64,000 nt of DNA, taken from Gluconobacter sp. Gdi. GTDB taxonomy: Bacteria; Pseudomonadota; Alphaproteobacteria; Acetobacterales; Acetobacteraceae. Positions 52,232 to 60,483 of the stretch are shown piece by piece. The position numbers were made by a program, and so were the translations under genes. The notes under the pieces are model-generated. The model searched no databases. It saw only the letters and a program-made list of their open reading frames with translations, and was not told the DNA's origin. The stretch is taken from assembly GCF_014132155.1 (NCBI RefSeq), contig NZ_BLJQ01000001.1:1-64000 (forward strand), in the 5' to 3' direction. Positions within the stretch are counted from its first letter, which is position 1. Every line of letters begins with the position of its first letter.

Positions 52232-54052
52232 ATGGAAATCCGTAACATCGCCATCATCGCGCACGTCGATCATGGCAAAACCACGCTGGTTGACGCGCTC
52301 CTCAAGCAGTCCGGCTCTTTCCGCGAGAACCAGCACGTTGCTGATCGCGCGATGGACAGCAATGACCTCGAACGCGAGCGTGGTATCACCATTCTTGCCA
52401 AGTGTACGTCCGTTGTCTGGAAAGACTCGCGTATCAACATCATTGATACGCCGGGCCATGCTGACTTCGGTGGCGAAGTCGAGCGTATCCTGAGCATGGT
52501 GGATGGCGCGATCATCCTTGTTGACGCCGCTGAAGGCGCTCTGCCGCAGACGAAGTTCGTTCTGGGCAAGGCTCTGGCCCGTGGCATCCGCCCGATCGTG
52601 GTCGTGAACAAGATCGACCGTAGCGACGCGCGTCCGGACGAAGTGCACGAAGAAATCTTTGATCTGTTCGCATCCCTGGGCGCTGATGAGCACCAGCTCG
52701 ACTTCCCGATGCTGTACGCTTCCGGCCGTCAGGGCTGGGCTGATCTTGAGCTGGACGGACCGAAGAAGGACCTGTCCCCGCTGTTCGATCTGGTTCTGCG
52801 CCACGTCCCGACGCCAAACGTCGACAAGGATGCGCCTTTCGGCATGGTTGCAACCATCCTTGAGAGCGACAACTTCCTTGGCCGTATCCTGACGGGTCGT
52901 ATTGATCAGGGTCGTGCGAAGGTGAACATGCCGGTTCGCGTGCTGCGTCCGGACGGAACGGTTGTTGAAACCGGCCGTCTGACCAAGCTGCTGTCTTTCC
53001 GTGGTCTGGACCGCGTGCCGGTTGATGAAGCCGAAGCTGGTGACATCGTGGCCGTTGCTGGTCTGTCCGAAGCAACGATTCCGGACACGATTGCTGACCC
53101 GTCCATCAGCGAGCCGCTGCCGTCCCGCCCGGTTGATCCGCCGACCCTGTCCATGACCTTCCGCATCAACGATGGTCCGCTGGGTGGCCGTGAAGGCAAG
53201 AAGGTTACGTCCCGTCAGATCCGTGACCGTCTCTTCAAGGAAACCGAAGGCAACGTGGCCATTAAGGTTACGGAAAGCCCGGAAAGCGAAGCTTTTGAAG
53301 TTGCCGGTCGTGGTGAACTTCAGCTTGGTGTTCTGATCGAGCAGATGCGCCGTGAAGGCTTCGAGCTGACGATCGGTCGTCCGCGCGTTCTCTTCCGTGA
53401 AAACGAAGAGACCGGCGATCGTGAAGAGCCGTTCGAAGAAGTTCTGGTCGACGTTGACGAGCCGTATTCTGGCGTTGTCGTCGAGAAGATGTCCCTGCGT
53501 AAGGGTGTGATGCAGGACATGCGTCCGTCCGGTGGCGGCAAGGTTCGTCTGACGTTCCTGATCCCGTCCCGTGGCCTGATCGGTTATCACGGTGAGTTCC
53601 TGACCGACACGCGCGGTACGGGCCTCATGAACCGTCTCTTCCATGGTTATCTGCCATATGTCGGCACGATCGAAGGCCGTCGTAACGGCTCGCTGATCTC
53701 CGCTGAAGACGGTCAGACAACGCAGTACGCGCTGTTCGCCCTTCAGGATCGTGGCACGATGTTCGTGGACGCTGGCGAGAAGATCTACACAGGTATGATC
53801 CTGGGTGAGCACTCCCGCGAGAACGATCTGGACATCAATGCGGTCCGTGAAAAGAAGCTGACCAACATGCGTGCATCTGGCAAGGACGAAGCCCTGCTTC
53901 TGACGCCGCCGCGCCGTATGAGCCTTGAGCAGGCCATCGCCTACATTGAAGATGATGAGCTGGTTGAAGTGACGCCGTCCGCCATTCGTATCCGTAAGCG
54001 TTATCTGGATCCGAACGAGCGTAAGCGCGCTTCCAAGAGCCGCGAAAGCTGA
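52232..54052 (+). CDS. typA: Translational GTPase TypA/BipA
   Basis: The 606-residue ribosome-binding GTPase has G1 AHVDHGKTT (residues 10-18), switch region RERGITILAK, G3 DTPGHADFGGE, and G4 NKIDR. EF-G-like domains follow, with the TypA-specific C-terminal domain (RGLIGYHGEFLTDTRGTG). It helps ribosome assembly and stress adaptation. ATG at 52232 follows GGAAG by five bases; ATG at 52211 adds seven residues without a ribosome site. Strong codon bias leaves a long antisense open frame that is not a gene. A strong terminator follows. Confidence 0.97.
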   Translation: MEIRNIAIIAHVDHGKTTLVDALLKQSGSFRENQHVADRAMDSNDLERERGITILAKCTSVVWKDSRINIIDTPGHADFGGEVERILSMVDGAIILVDAAEGALPQTKFVLGKALARGIRPIVVVNKIDRSDARPDEVHEEIFDLFASLGADEHQLDFPMLYASGRQGWADLELDGPKKDLSPLFDLVLRHVPTPNVDKDAPFGMVATILESDNFLGRILTGRIDQGRAKVNMPVRVLRPDGTVVETGRLTKLLSFRGLDRVPVDEAEAGDIVAVAGLSEATIPDTIADPSISEPLPSRPVDPPTLSMTFRINDGPLGGREGKKVTSRQIRDRLFKETEGNVAIKVTESPESEAFEVAGRGELQLGVLIEQMRREGFELTIGRPRVLFRENEETGDREEPFEEVLVDVDEPYSGVVVEKMSLRKGVMQDMRPSGGGKVRLTFLIPSRGLIGYHGEFLTDTRGTGLMNRLFHGYLPYVGTIEGRRNGSLISAEDGQTTQYALFALQDRGTMFVDAGEKIYTGMILGEHSRENDLDINAVREKKLTNMRASGKDEALLLTPPRRMSLEQAIAYIEDDELVEVTPSAIRIRKRYLDPNERKRASKSRES

Positions 54053-54078
54053 TCTTTCCCCTTAGGGAATAGATTTTG

Positions 54079-54112
54079 AAAAACGCGCACCGGGCTTCCG
54101 GTGCGCGTTTTT
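54079..54112 (+). terminator. Rho-independent terminator after typA
   Basis: AAAAACGCGCACCGG and CCGGTGCGCGTTTTT form a perfect 15-bp stem with a GCTT loop and further T residues. It starts 27 bases after the typA stop. Confidence 0.95.
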
Positions 54113-54327
54113 TTATGGCTAAGAGTCGAGGGGCAAGAAATCAGGAAGTCCTCGACGGGACTTTGGCGGAATTGAGGCGTATTTGCGAAGAGGAACCTCT
54201 ATCCCCCTGAAATTTCATAAAGTTAATGCACGACGAAGACGCGCACTGGTGCTAATTTCAAAGCATGGCCACTTCGAATTTTCTGAAATGTGGTCCGTTT
54301 TTCAGTTTTCTGGAGCTTTGTTCTCAG

Positions 54328-54627
54328 ATGCGCCTTTTCAATCGTTCCCTTATCGCCGCCGTTTCTGCTCTGGCTCTGACAGCTGCTCCGGCTTTCGCTG
54401 ATCCAGTGTCTGCTCCGGTCGAAGCAACGCCTGCTCCGACGGCTCCTGCCGCGCCAGCAGAACCTGCTGCGCCTGCCGCCGCTCCGGAAGCTGCATCCAC
54501 GGATGCTGCAACGTCCGACAAGACGAGCACCACGAAGAAGCATCATCACAAGAAGCACCATCACAAGAAGCATAAGAAGGCTGCCGCTGCTGCCTCCACG
54601 ACGGATGAAGCAGCACCGTCCAACTAA
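54328..54627 (+). CDS. Secreted low-complexity protein with Ala/Pro tract and His/Lys tail
   Basis: The 99-residue product has a clean signal peptide (cleavage after AFA near residue 22). About 40 residues of Ala/Pro/Glu repeats follow, then an alternating KKHHHKKHHHKKHKK tract near residues 72-86 and a short acidic end. I recognise no family. The His-rich basic stretch could bind divalent metals or nucleic acid, and the Ala/Pro part looks like a flexible spacer. ATG at 54328 fits the signal peptide; the frame is open to 54265. It is a single gene with two hairpins behind it, and the typA terminator isolates it from upstream transcription. Confidence 0.75.
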   Translation: MRLFNRSLIAAVSALALTAAPAFADPVSAPVEATPAPTAPAAPAEPAAPAAAPEAASTDAATSDKTSTTKKHHHKKHHHKKHKKAAAAASTTDEAAPSN

Positions 54628-54635
54628 TGACGGCT

Positions 54636-54654
54636 TACCCGGTTTTACCGGGTA
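54636..54654 (+). other. Small hairpin after the His/Lys protein gene
   Basis: TACCCGG and CCGGGTA pair over 7 bp around a five-base TTTTA loop, nine bases after the stop. No T run follows, and a proper terminator stands next to it. Confidence 0.5.
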
Positions 54655-54665
54655 GTGAGTAGAGG

Positions 54666-54702
54666 AAAGCGGGATCGGCTCAGGCTGGTCCCGCTTTTTT
54701 TG
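54666..54702 (+). terminator. Rho-independent terminator after the His/Lys protein gene
   Basis: AAAGCGGGA and TCCCGCTTT pair over 9 bp, followed by a T-rich run. The 14-base loop can pair weakly at its base. Confidence 0.88.
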
Positions 54703-54767
54703 TTTTTACTGTACGGTCCTCTCAAACCTTTGCTTGCAAGACATACAGTCGTTTCAATTTTCCGGGT

Positions 54768-56882
54768 GTGGATTTCATGGCTTCTTATCTTTTGTCTTGG
54801 CATGGGACGCTTGTTTCCAGCAGGGAAGCCTGTTTGTGCACAGCATCTTTTGCAGACGTATTGTTGAAAGTGGTCACACCCGTTCTGGTAGAAGGCGGAT
54901 ATGACATGATGCCCAGTTGGGCAGGTTTGTCGCTCTGTCCTTTGCCGGGTGCCGTACGACCGTTGTGTGTTTTGACGATGGGTACGGAGTTCCTGTCCAG
55001 TCGCAACGCCATAGACCTGGACTGGGCAGGTTATCATCTGGAATGGGAGAGTTTCTTACCAATCAAGGCCTCTCTGCTTCCTGTCCTGCATGCGCTGCTC
55101 TCGCGGAGGTGGTCCATTGGGAATGGACCTCTACAGCTGCCGTGTATTCAGGAATTTTCTCTCTTCATTGGAGATCAGAAATGGCCATTGGAGACACTTC
55201 TGGCGACAATCGAAGGGGATACTATTCTTCTGCAGACTGCAGGCGATGAAACCGTCTGGATTTTAGGAGCCTGCCCGTCCGCCCTCTTGTCCAAGCTTTT
55301 GCGTGGCGTGTCCGAAAGTTTCGTCGGGGCAGTTTCTACCCCTGAGACTGAAGAACTGCGCAGGCAGATTTTAAGGGTGTCCGCTGCACCGCATGAAATC
55401 ATTCATCTCCTGTATTTGGCCCGGATGTGTGCAGAGCAGGAAAGAATGACTTTTGGACAAGAGTTTCTAAAATATGCCCGCCTTTATGATGCCCGTCCGG
55501 ATCTAGGCTATTTCCAGGCCGTCTTGGCGGAGCGCATGGGAGATCATGCCGCCGCGACTAAGCATCTATCGGATGCGCTGGCGCAAAATTTTTTTGATTC
55601 GACCATGCTCAAGCAGCTTGATTACCTGCAGGCCAGAATGGCAGCAGGAGAGAACATGCTTTTTCTTCTGCCAGAACTGATGCAACAGGTTTCAGGAAGT
55701 GGCTTCGATCCTCTTTTTGATTCCCTGATGCTCTCTCAGAAGCTGGCCGCAACAAACAATCAGGATGTGGTGCAGGCCTATAGTCTGATGTTTGAGCAGT
55801 TCTGTTTCAGTAAAAGCCGAGACCGTGGTCGGGCGCTTTTGCGCCATGATCAGACTGGTAATGGCGTCCGTTACTGGAGCGAGATTTGTTTAGGGCATGA
55901 CGCGTGGCTGTCCGGGGATCGAGCTGCCGCAGACAGGCATTATGGCGAGGCCAAGACCCAAGCCATCGAAAACGGGATCATGCCAATCCACTATAATTGC
56001 GGTGTGTTTTCCTGGTTGCCTGAAGCTGAGGTTACTGGCCTTGAAAACAAAGTCGTGGAAGACCGTCTTGGAACCTCGGGGTGGACTTGGAAGTCCAGTG
56101 TTCTTCCGGGGCAGGAGGACGTTCAGCCAGAGCTTTGTCTGGTTTTCGGCTGTGATACTGGATACTTCCAGTTCATTCCCAAGCTAGTCCTATCTTTGCT
56201 GAAAGTGTGCATGGCCCGACCGAAGGGTGGCCGCATCCGGCTCTGTCTGGGTATCGATAGCCCGACGAAGGAACAGTTGGACTGGTTGGAAGAGATAGTC
56301 AGTGCCTTGTCAGGGCATGATTATGGGCTTGATTTCACCTTTGCGCATGGCCCGCTGACCTACCGCGACGGTGCAACCTATACGGCCATTCGATATCTGA
56401 TTTTTCCGGAAATTGCCGAGCGCTGGAGCTGTCCGGTCATTACCGCAGACTGTGATGGCTACTTTCCGTCAGATTTTTTGACACTCTGGGAAGAGATGAA
56501 AGCCACGGCAGATTATGGCTTTCGCCTTTATGCTTACGATAAGGCCGGGCATCAGTTTTTTGGAGAGCCGTGGGGTTTTGGGGCTGGCATCTCCTACTTT
56601 GGGAATGCGGAGAAAGTGCCCGACATCGCCCGTTTCCTGCATAATTATCTTCAAATTGCCTATAATCCGGATAATCCGACCAACTGGTGTATCGACCAAT
56701 GCGCTTTAGTGCAGGCTTACAAGCAGTTTGTAGCACCGGATTGGGAGACGTTGCGTATTCGCTTCATGGATGACGGAACGCCTTTGATGGTGATGCCCCA
56801 TCATGTGGGTGGCAAGCAGGAGTTGCTTGAGCACGAAGGCACTGTGTCTGCAGAGGATGTTCGGGCTTTTCTGTCCGCTTGA
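54768..56882 (+). CDS. Unrecognised 700-residue protein with TPR-like middle and glycosyltransferase-like C-terminus
   Basis: I do not recognise this family. Residues 1-210 have no clear motif. Residues about 215-300 are helical with TPR-like periodicity (LARMCAEQERMTFGQEFLKY, MGDHAAATKHLSDALAQ). From about 465, a GT-A-like fold is suggested by LVFGCDTGYFQFIPKLVLSLL and ITADCDGYFPSDFL, where DCD may be the metal-binding DxD. GFGAGISYFGN and WCIDQCAL near 640 resemble galactosyl- and glucosyltransferase-like endings. No membrane segment or signal is seen, so it is probably cytosolic. GTG at 54768 is used; ATG at 54777 is equally possible, and neither has a good ribosome site. A terminator stands upstream. 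Confidence 0.75.
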   Translation: MDFMASYLLSWHGTLVSSREACLCTASFADVLLKVVTPVLVEGGYDMMPSWAGLSLCPLPGAVRPLCVLTMGTEFLSSRNAIDLDWAGYHLEWESFLPIKASLLPVLHALLSRRWSIGNGPLQLPCIQEFSLFIGDQKWPLETLLATIEGDTILLQTAGDETVWILGACPSALLSKLLRGVSESFVGAVSTPETEELRRQILRVSAAPHEIIHLLYLARMCAEQERMTFGQEFLKYARLYDARPDLGYFQAVLAERMGDHAAATKHLSDALAQNFFDSTMLKQLDYLQARMAAGENMLFLLPELMQQVSGSGFDPLFDSLMLSQKLAATNNQDVVQAYSLMFEQFCFSKSRDRGRALLRHDQTGNGVRYWSEICLGHDAWLSGDRAAADRHYGEAKTQAIENGIMPIHYNCGVFSWLPEAEVTGLENKVVEDRLGTSGWTWKSSVLPGQEDVQPELCLVFGCDTGYFQFIPKLVLSLLKVCMARPKGGRIRLCLGIDSPTKEQLDWLEEIVSALSGHDYGLDFTFAHGPLTYRDGATYTAIRYLIFPEIAERWSCPVITADCDGYFPSDFLTLWEEMKATADYGFRLYAYDKAGHQFFGEPWGFGAGISYFGNAEKVPDIARFLHNYLQIAYNPDNPTNWCIDQCALVQAYKQFVAPDWETLRIRFMDDGTPLMVMPHHVGGKQELLEHEGTVSAEDVRAFLSA

Positions 56883-56949
56883 GCGGAAGAGTATGGCTGA
56901 AAGTTGGTTCTGGCAGATCACGTCAGATTGGTCTGCCAGAGAAAGAACG

Positions 56950-56982
56950 CTGCTATCAGCCTTTATAAAGCCGATAGCAGCA
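56950..56982. terminator. Shared hairpin between convergent genes
   Basis: GCTGCTATC and GATAGCAGC pair over 9 bp; the loop contains CTTTATAAAG, itself a palindrome. CGTTTT follows on the plus strand and CGTTCTTT on the minus strand, so it may end transcripts from both the 54768 gene and dadA. Confidence 0.7.
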
Positions 56983-56987
56983 TCGTT

Positions 56988-58241
56988 TTACAGGTAGCGA
57001 TCGAGAGAGAGATCCAGTGACGGGATTGCCGTCTGCCGGCCGGAGATCTGGTCTGCAACGATCTGGCCGGAGCCCGCTGCCATGGTCCAGCCCAGCGTGC
57101 CGTGACCGGTGTTAAGCCATAGATTGCCGTAGCGCGGAGCTGGCCCGACGATGGGTGTGCCATCTGGCGTGCAGGGACGCAGGCCGGTCCAGTAACGGGC
57201 GGCGGAGAGGTCGCCGCCGCCGTACATCTCGTTGAACGACAGTTCCAGCGTTTCACGACGGTCCGGGCTCAGGCGTAGGCTGAAGCCAGTCAGTTCGGCT
57301 GTTCCGCCGATGCGGATGCGATCCCCGAGGCGGGTGATGGCAACCTTGTAGGTTTCATCATTCACCGTGGATACCGGCGCACGGCTCTCATCTGTGATTG
57401 GCATGGTCAGGGAGTATCCCTTGACCGGATAGATCGGCAGACGCAGCTCCAGCGGCTTCATCAAACGCGGGGAGTAGCTACCAAGAGCCAGCACATACGC
57501 ATCTGCTGTCAGGCGGCCAGCGCTGGTACGAATGCTCACGATGGATTTGTCAGCCGCTTCGATCGCTTCAATCGTGGTGCCAAGGCGGAACTTCACACCC
57601 TTCTGCTCGGCCATGGCAGCGAGGCGACGTGTGAAGAGATGCGCATCACCCGTCTGGTCGCCTGGAAGACGCAAGCCACCACGCAGGCGATGGCGGGCAT
57701 GGGCCAGACCCGGCTCATGAGCAATGATTTCATCGACGTTCAGAAGCTGATGATCCACACCGCTTTCCGCCAGAAGACGCATGTCTTCGGCTGCGTGTTC
57801 GACCTGGGCATCCGTCCGGAAAAGCTGGATTAGACCTTTTTGGTCTCCGTCATACGTGATGCCGGTTTCGTCGCGCAGGGCGTCGATTTTATCGCGGGCG
57901 TACTCCGCAATCCGAAGCATACGGCTCTTATTAATGTCGTATGCTTTTTCCGAACAGTTCGCGAGCAGCTCGCCCATGAAGCGGAACATGGCCGTATCGA
58001 AGCGCGGGCGGATGATCAGCGGGCTGTGTTTGCTGGTCATCCATTTGGCGACTTTGAACGGCAGACCCGGCATGGCCCATGGTGTCGAGTAACCAGGGGA
58101 GACCTGACCGGCGTTGGCGAAGGACGTTTCAAGCCCTACGCCAGGCTGCCGGTCAATAACCTCAACTTCATGACCTTCCTGAGCAAGATACCAGGCGGTT
58201 GTCACGCCGATGACGCCGGCGCCCATGACGATGATTTTCAT
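56988..58241 (-). CDS. dadA: D-amino acid dehydrogenase small subunit
   Basis: The 417-residue flavoprotein has the FAD dinucleotide fold MGAGVIGVTTAWYLAQEGHEV near its start, the DadA motif NAGQVSPGYSTPWA, and a C-terminal FAD contact NTGHGTLGWTMAAGSG. It oxidises D-amino acids such as D-alanine to 2-oxo acids at the membrane face and feeds electrons to quinone. Length is typical. No alanine racemase (dadX) or permease is adjacent. The upstream FNR-type gene ends 97 bases before it in the same direction. Confidence 0.94.
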   Translation of the reverse strand: MKIIVMGAGVIGVTTAWYLAQEGHEVEVIDRQPGVGLETSFANAGQVSPGYSTPWAMPGLPFKVAKWMTSKHSPLIIRPRFDTAMFRFMGELLANCSEKAYDINKSRMLRIAEYARDKIDALRDETGITYDGDQKGLIQLFRTDAQVEHAAEDMRLLAESGVDHQLLNVDEIIAHEPGLAHARHRLRGGLRLPGDQTGDAHLFTRRLAAMAEQKGVKFRLGTTIEAIEAADKSIVSIRTSAGRLTADAYVLALGSYSPRLMKPLELRLPIYPVKGYSLTMPITDESRAPVSTVNDETYKVAITRLGDRIRIGGTAELTGFSLRLSPDRRETLELSFNEMYGGGDLSAARYWTGLRPCTPDGTPIVGPAPRYGNLWLNTGHGTLGWTMAAGSGQIVADQISGRQTAIPSLDLSLDRYL

Positions 58242-58338
58242 GACAGTTCTGCTGCTTTCCGATTGGTAGAAAACCGTATTTTCGATTTGGTACCGATCAG
58301 ATCAGCACCAGCGGAAACGGTTGTCTACCCCCGGCTTT

Positions 58339-59361
58339 TCAGCCCGGAACGCCCTTGCTGGTGGAATATTCGAAGTGCAGGGCTGTATCCGGATGAACTA
58401 TGGCGTGAATGGCATGAACTGCCATCGCACCTTCAGAAAATCCCTGAAGAATTAATTTAAGCTTACCAGGATAAGTTGCCACATCGCCGATGGCGAAAAT
58501 GCCCGGTGTGCTGCTTTCCAAGGTCGCCGGGGTGACCGGAACCGTGTTGCGATGCGTGTCCAGACCCCAAAGAGCGATCGGGCCGAGATCCGTGGAAAGA
58601 CCATAGAACGGCAGCAGCGTATCAGCGTCCAGATGGCGGGATTCGCCAGCCAGAGTAGTGACTTCCACGGCAGAAAGCTGGCCGTCCGTACCGTGCAGGG
58701 CGTGGAGCTGGTAAGGGACAACCTTCTCAATACGGCCCGCTTTGATCTGATCGTCGATGCGGGACAGTGTCTCCGGGGCACCGCGGAAGCGGTCTCGGCG
58801 ATGCAGCAGATAAATGTGCTCAGCAACATCTGAAAGCGACAGCGCCCAATCCAGAGCAGAATCGCCACCACCGGCAACGACAATTTTCTTGCCGGCGAAA
58901 TCAGCGCGCTTCTTGACGTAATACTGAACTGCACCCGTGCGCTCGTATGCTTCCAATCCGTCGAGCGGTGGACGGTTCGGACCGAATGCGCCAGCACCAG
59001 CGGCTATGATGACAGCCTTGGCTTTCACGGTGTCGCCACGTGCTGTGGTGAGCGTGAAGTCTCCACGGTGACCCGTCAGGGTTTCCACGCGGGAGCCGAG
59101 CAGACGGGGAACGTCGAACGGCGCAATCTGCTGATCCAGCGCTTCAATGAGTGCGCCGCCCTCAATAGAAGGGTGTGCCGGGATGTCATAAATCGGCTTT
59201 TCCGGATAGAGCGCCGCACACTGACCGCCAATGCTGTCGAGCGCGTCAATCAGGACGCAGCTCAGTTTGAGCATTCCGCATTCAAAAGCTGCGAAGAGGG
59301 CGGTCGGACCGGCGCCAACAATTGCGACGTCGGTGGAGAGGGTTTGAGGTGAAATCGTCAT
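58339..59361 (-). CDS. Ferredoxin/flavodoxin-NADP+ reductase, thioredoxin-reductase-like
   Basis: The 340-residue flavoprotein has an FAD motif VAIVGAGPTALFAAFECGM near residues 11-29, an SIGGQC turn, an NADPH-binding GGGDSALDW near 165 and the late FAD motif FAIGDVATYPGKLKL. It lacks the CxxC redox pair of thioredoxin reductase, as expected for this FNR class, which moves electrons between NADPH and ferredoxin or flavodoxin. The start at 59361 is 46 bases from the divergent GT4 gene. It may be cotranscribed with dadA. Confidence 0.92.
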   Translation of the reverse strand: MTISPQTLSTDVAIVGAGPTALFAAFECGMLKLSCVLIDALDSIGGQCAALYPEKPIYDIPAHPSIEGGALIEALDQQIAPFDVPRLLGSRVETLTGHRGDFTLTTARGDTVKAKAVIIAAGAGAFGPNRPPLDGLEAYERTGAVQYYVKKRADFAGKKIVVAGGGDSALDWALSLSDVAEHIYLLHRRDRFRGAPETLSRIDDQIKAGRIEKVVPYQLHALHGTDGQLSAVEVTTLAGESRHLDADTLLPFYGLSTDLGPIALWGLDTHRNTVPVTPATLESSTPGIFAIGDVATYPGKLKLILQGFSEGAMAVHAIHAIVHPDTALHFEYSTSKGVPG

Positions 59362-59407
59362 ATCTGTTTCTTAGGCGTTTTGAGTTGAATGGGGTAGACC
59401 ATCCCGC

Positions 59408-60475
59408 ATGCGGTGCGCCTTTGTCATCCAACATATTAATGCAACAGGCGGAACCGAACGCTCTGCCTGCGCGGTGATGAACGGGCTTGTTCAGCGGGAT
59501 GTGACGGTTCATCTGCTGGAACTGGTGGGAAACGGCGCGCCCGTCTTTCCGCTGGACGACAGAATTCCCGTAAAATCCCTGTTTGAAAAGCCGGTAAAAA
59601 TTTTCAATTCCTGGCCACGAATTGTTGGGAAATTGGTGCGCTATCTAAAGCGTCACCGCATCGACACACTTGTTGTTGTGGAGGCCACACATGCCCTGTA
59701 TGGCGTGGCTGCGGCCCGTCTGGCCGGGTGTCGGTGCATCGTGTGGGAGCACTTCAATTTCAACATTACGTTCAATCGGCGCAAACGGGTCTGGGGACGG
59801 CAGATTGCGGCGCGATGGGCTGATGATGTGGTGGTCCTGACGGCGCGTGACAAAGCGCTCTGGCAGGCAGGGCTATCCCTCAAAGCGTCTCTGTCAGTCA
59901 TTCCGAATATGGCCCCGCCGGTCTGGCAGACAGCTTATGCGCAGACTTCTCGTCTTGTTCTGACGGCAGGTCGGCTGACCGCTCAGAAAGGCTATGACCT
60001 GCTTCTGAAAGCCTGGGCGGCTGTAGAGGCTGATAAACGCGTAGCAGGCTGGTCTCTACTTATTCGTGGAGACGGACCGGAAAGGTTCATGCTTCTGCAA
60101 CAGGCGGCGTGCCTGCTACGGGTGACGATTGCTCCCGCGACCTCTCATCTTGATGACGACTACCGGCAGGCCGCGCTCTACGTGTGTTCATCGCGCTACG
60201 AAGGGCTGCCGATGGTTCTGCTTGAGGCTGCCTCAGCGGGAGTGCCAGTGGTGGCTTTCCATTGCGAAACCGGCCCGGCGGAAGTGGTTGTGCCGGAGGA
60301 AACAGGAATCCTCGTGCCACCCGAGGATTATATCGGACTTGCTGAAGCTCTTCTGACTCTGATGGAGCAGAATGAAAAAAGGCGGGCCATGTCAGACATG
60401 GCCCGCCTTAAAGCACTGGAATTTCAGGAAGGCCCCATCATGGATCGATGGATGGCTCTCCTGGGTCAGTCCTGA
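59408..60475 (+). CDS. Glycosyltransferase family 4
   Basis: The 355-residue GT-B enzyme starts with the donor-loop region HINATGGTERSACAVMNGL, and has TAGRLTAQKGYDLLLKAW and the EX7E motif of GT4 (EGLPMVLLEAASAG, near residues 269-276). It is closest in style to amylovoran or capsule glycosyltransferases (AmsD-like), acting on a lipid-linked sugar at the inner face of the membrane. Near the 3' end it contains a 31-base palindrome that forms a strong minus-strand terminator for the convergent gene. It stands divergent from the FNR gene with only 46 bases between. Confidence 0.9.
   Translation: MRCAFVIQHINATGGTERSACAVMNGLVQRDVTVHLLELVGNGAPVFPLDDRIPVKSLFEKPVKIFNSWPRIVGKLVRYLKRHRIDTLVVVEATHALYGVAAARLAGCRCIVWEHFNFNITFNRRKRVWGRQIAARWADDVVVLTARDKALWQAGLSLKASLSVIPNMAPPVWQTAYAQTSRLVLTAGRLTAQKGYDLLLKAWAAVEADKRVAGWSLLIRGDGPERFMLLQQAACLLRVTIAPATSHLDDDYRQAALYVCSSRYEGLPMVLLEAASAGVPVVAFHCETGPAEVVVPEETGILVPPEDYIGLAEALLTLMEQNEKRRAMSDMARLKALEFQEGPIMDRWMALLGQS
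60379..60409 (-). terminator. Minus-strand terminator embedded in the GT4 coding sequence
   Basis: AAGGCGGGCCATGTC and GACATGGCCCGCCTT are perfect 15-bp arms with a single central base. Read on the minus strand, the stem is followed by a run of T. It lies 75-105 bases downstream of the stop of the large leftward gene at 60484, so it should terminate that transcript inside the opposing gene. On the plus strand it codes for part of the GT4 C-terminus. Confidence 0.85.
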
Positions 60476-60483
60476 CTTTTTCT

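Noticed and set aside
52202-53812. 536-codon open frame antisense to typA
   Set aside because: It mirrors the strongly biased codons of typA, overlaps it almost wholly, has no family motif and no promoter or ribosome site, and its composition is that of a shadow frame.
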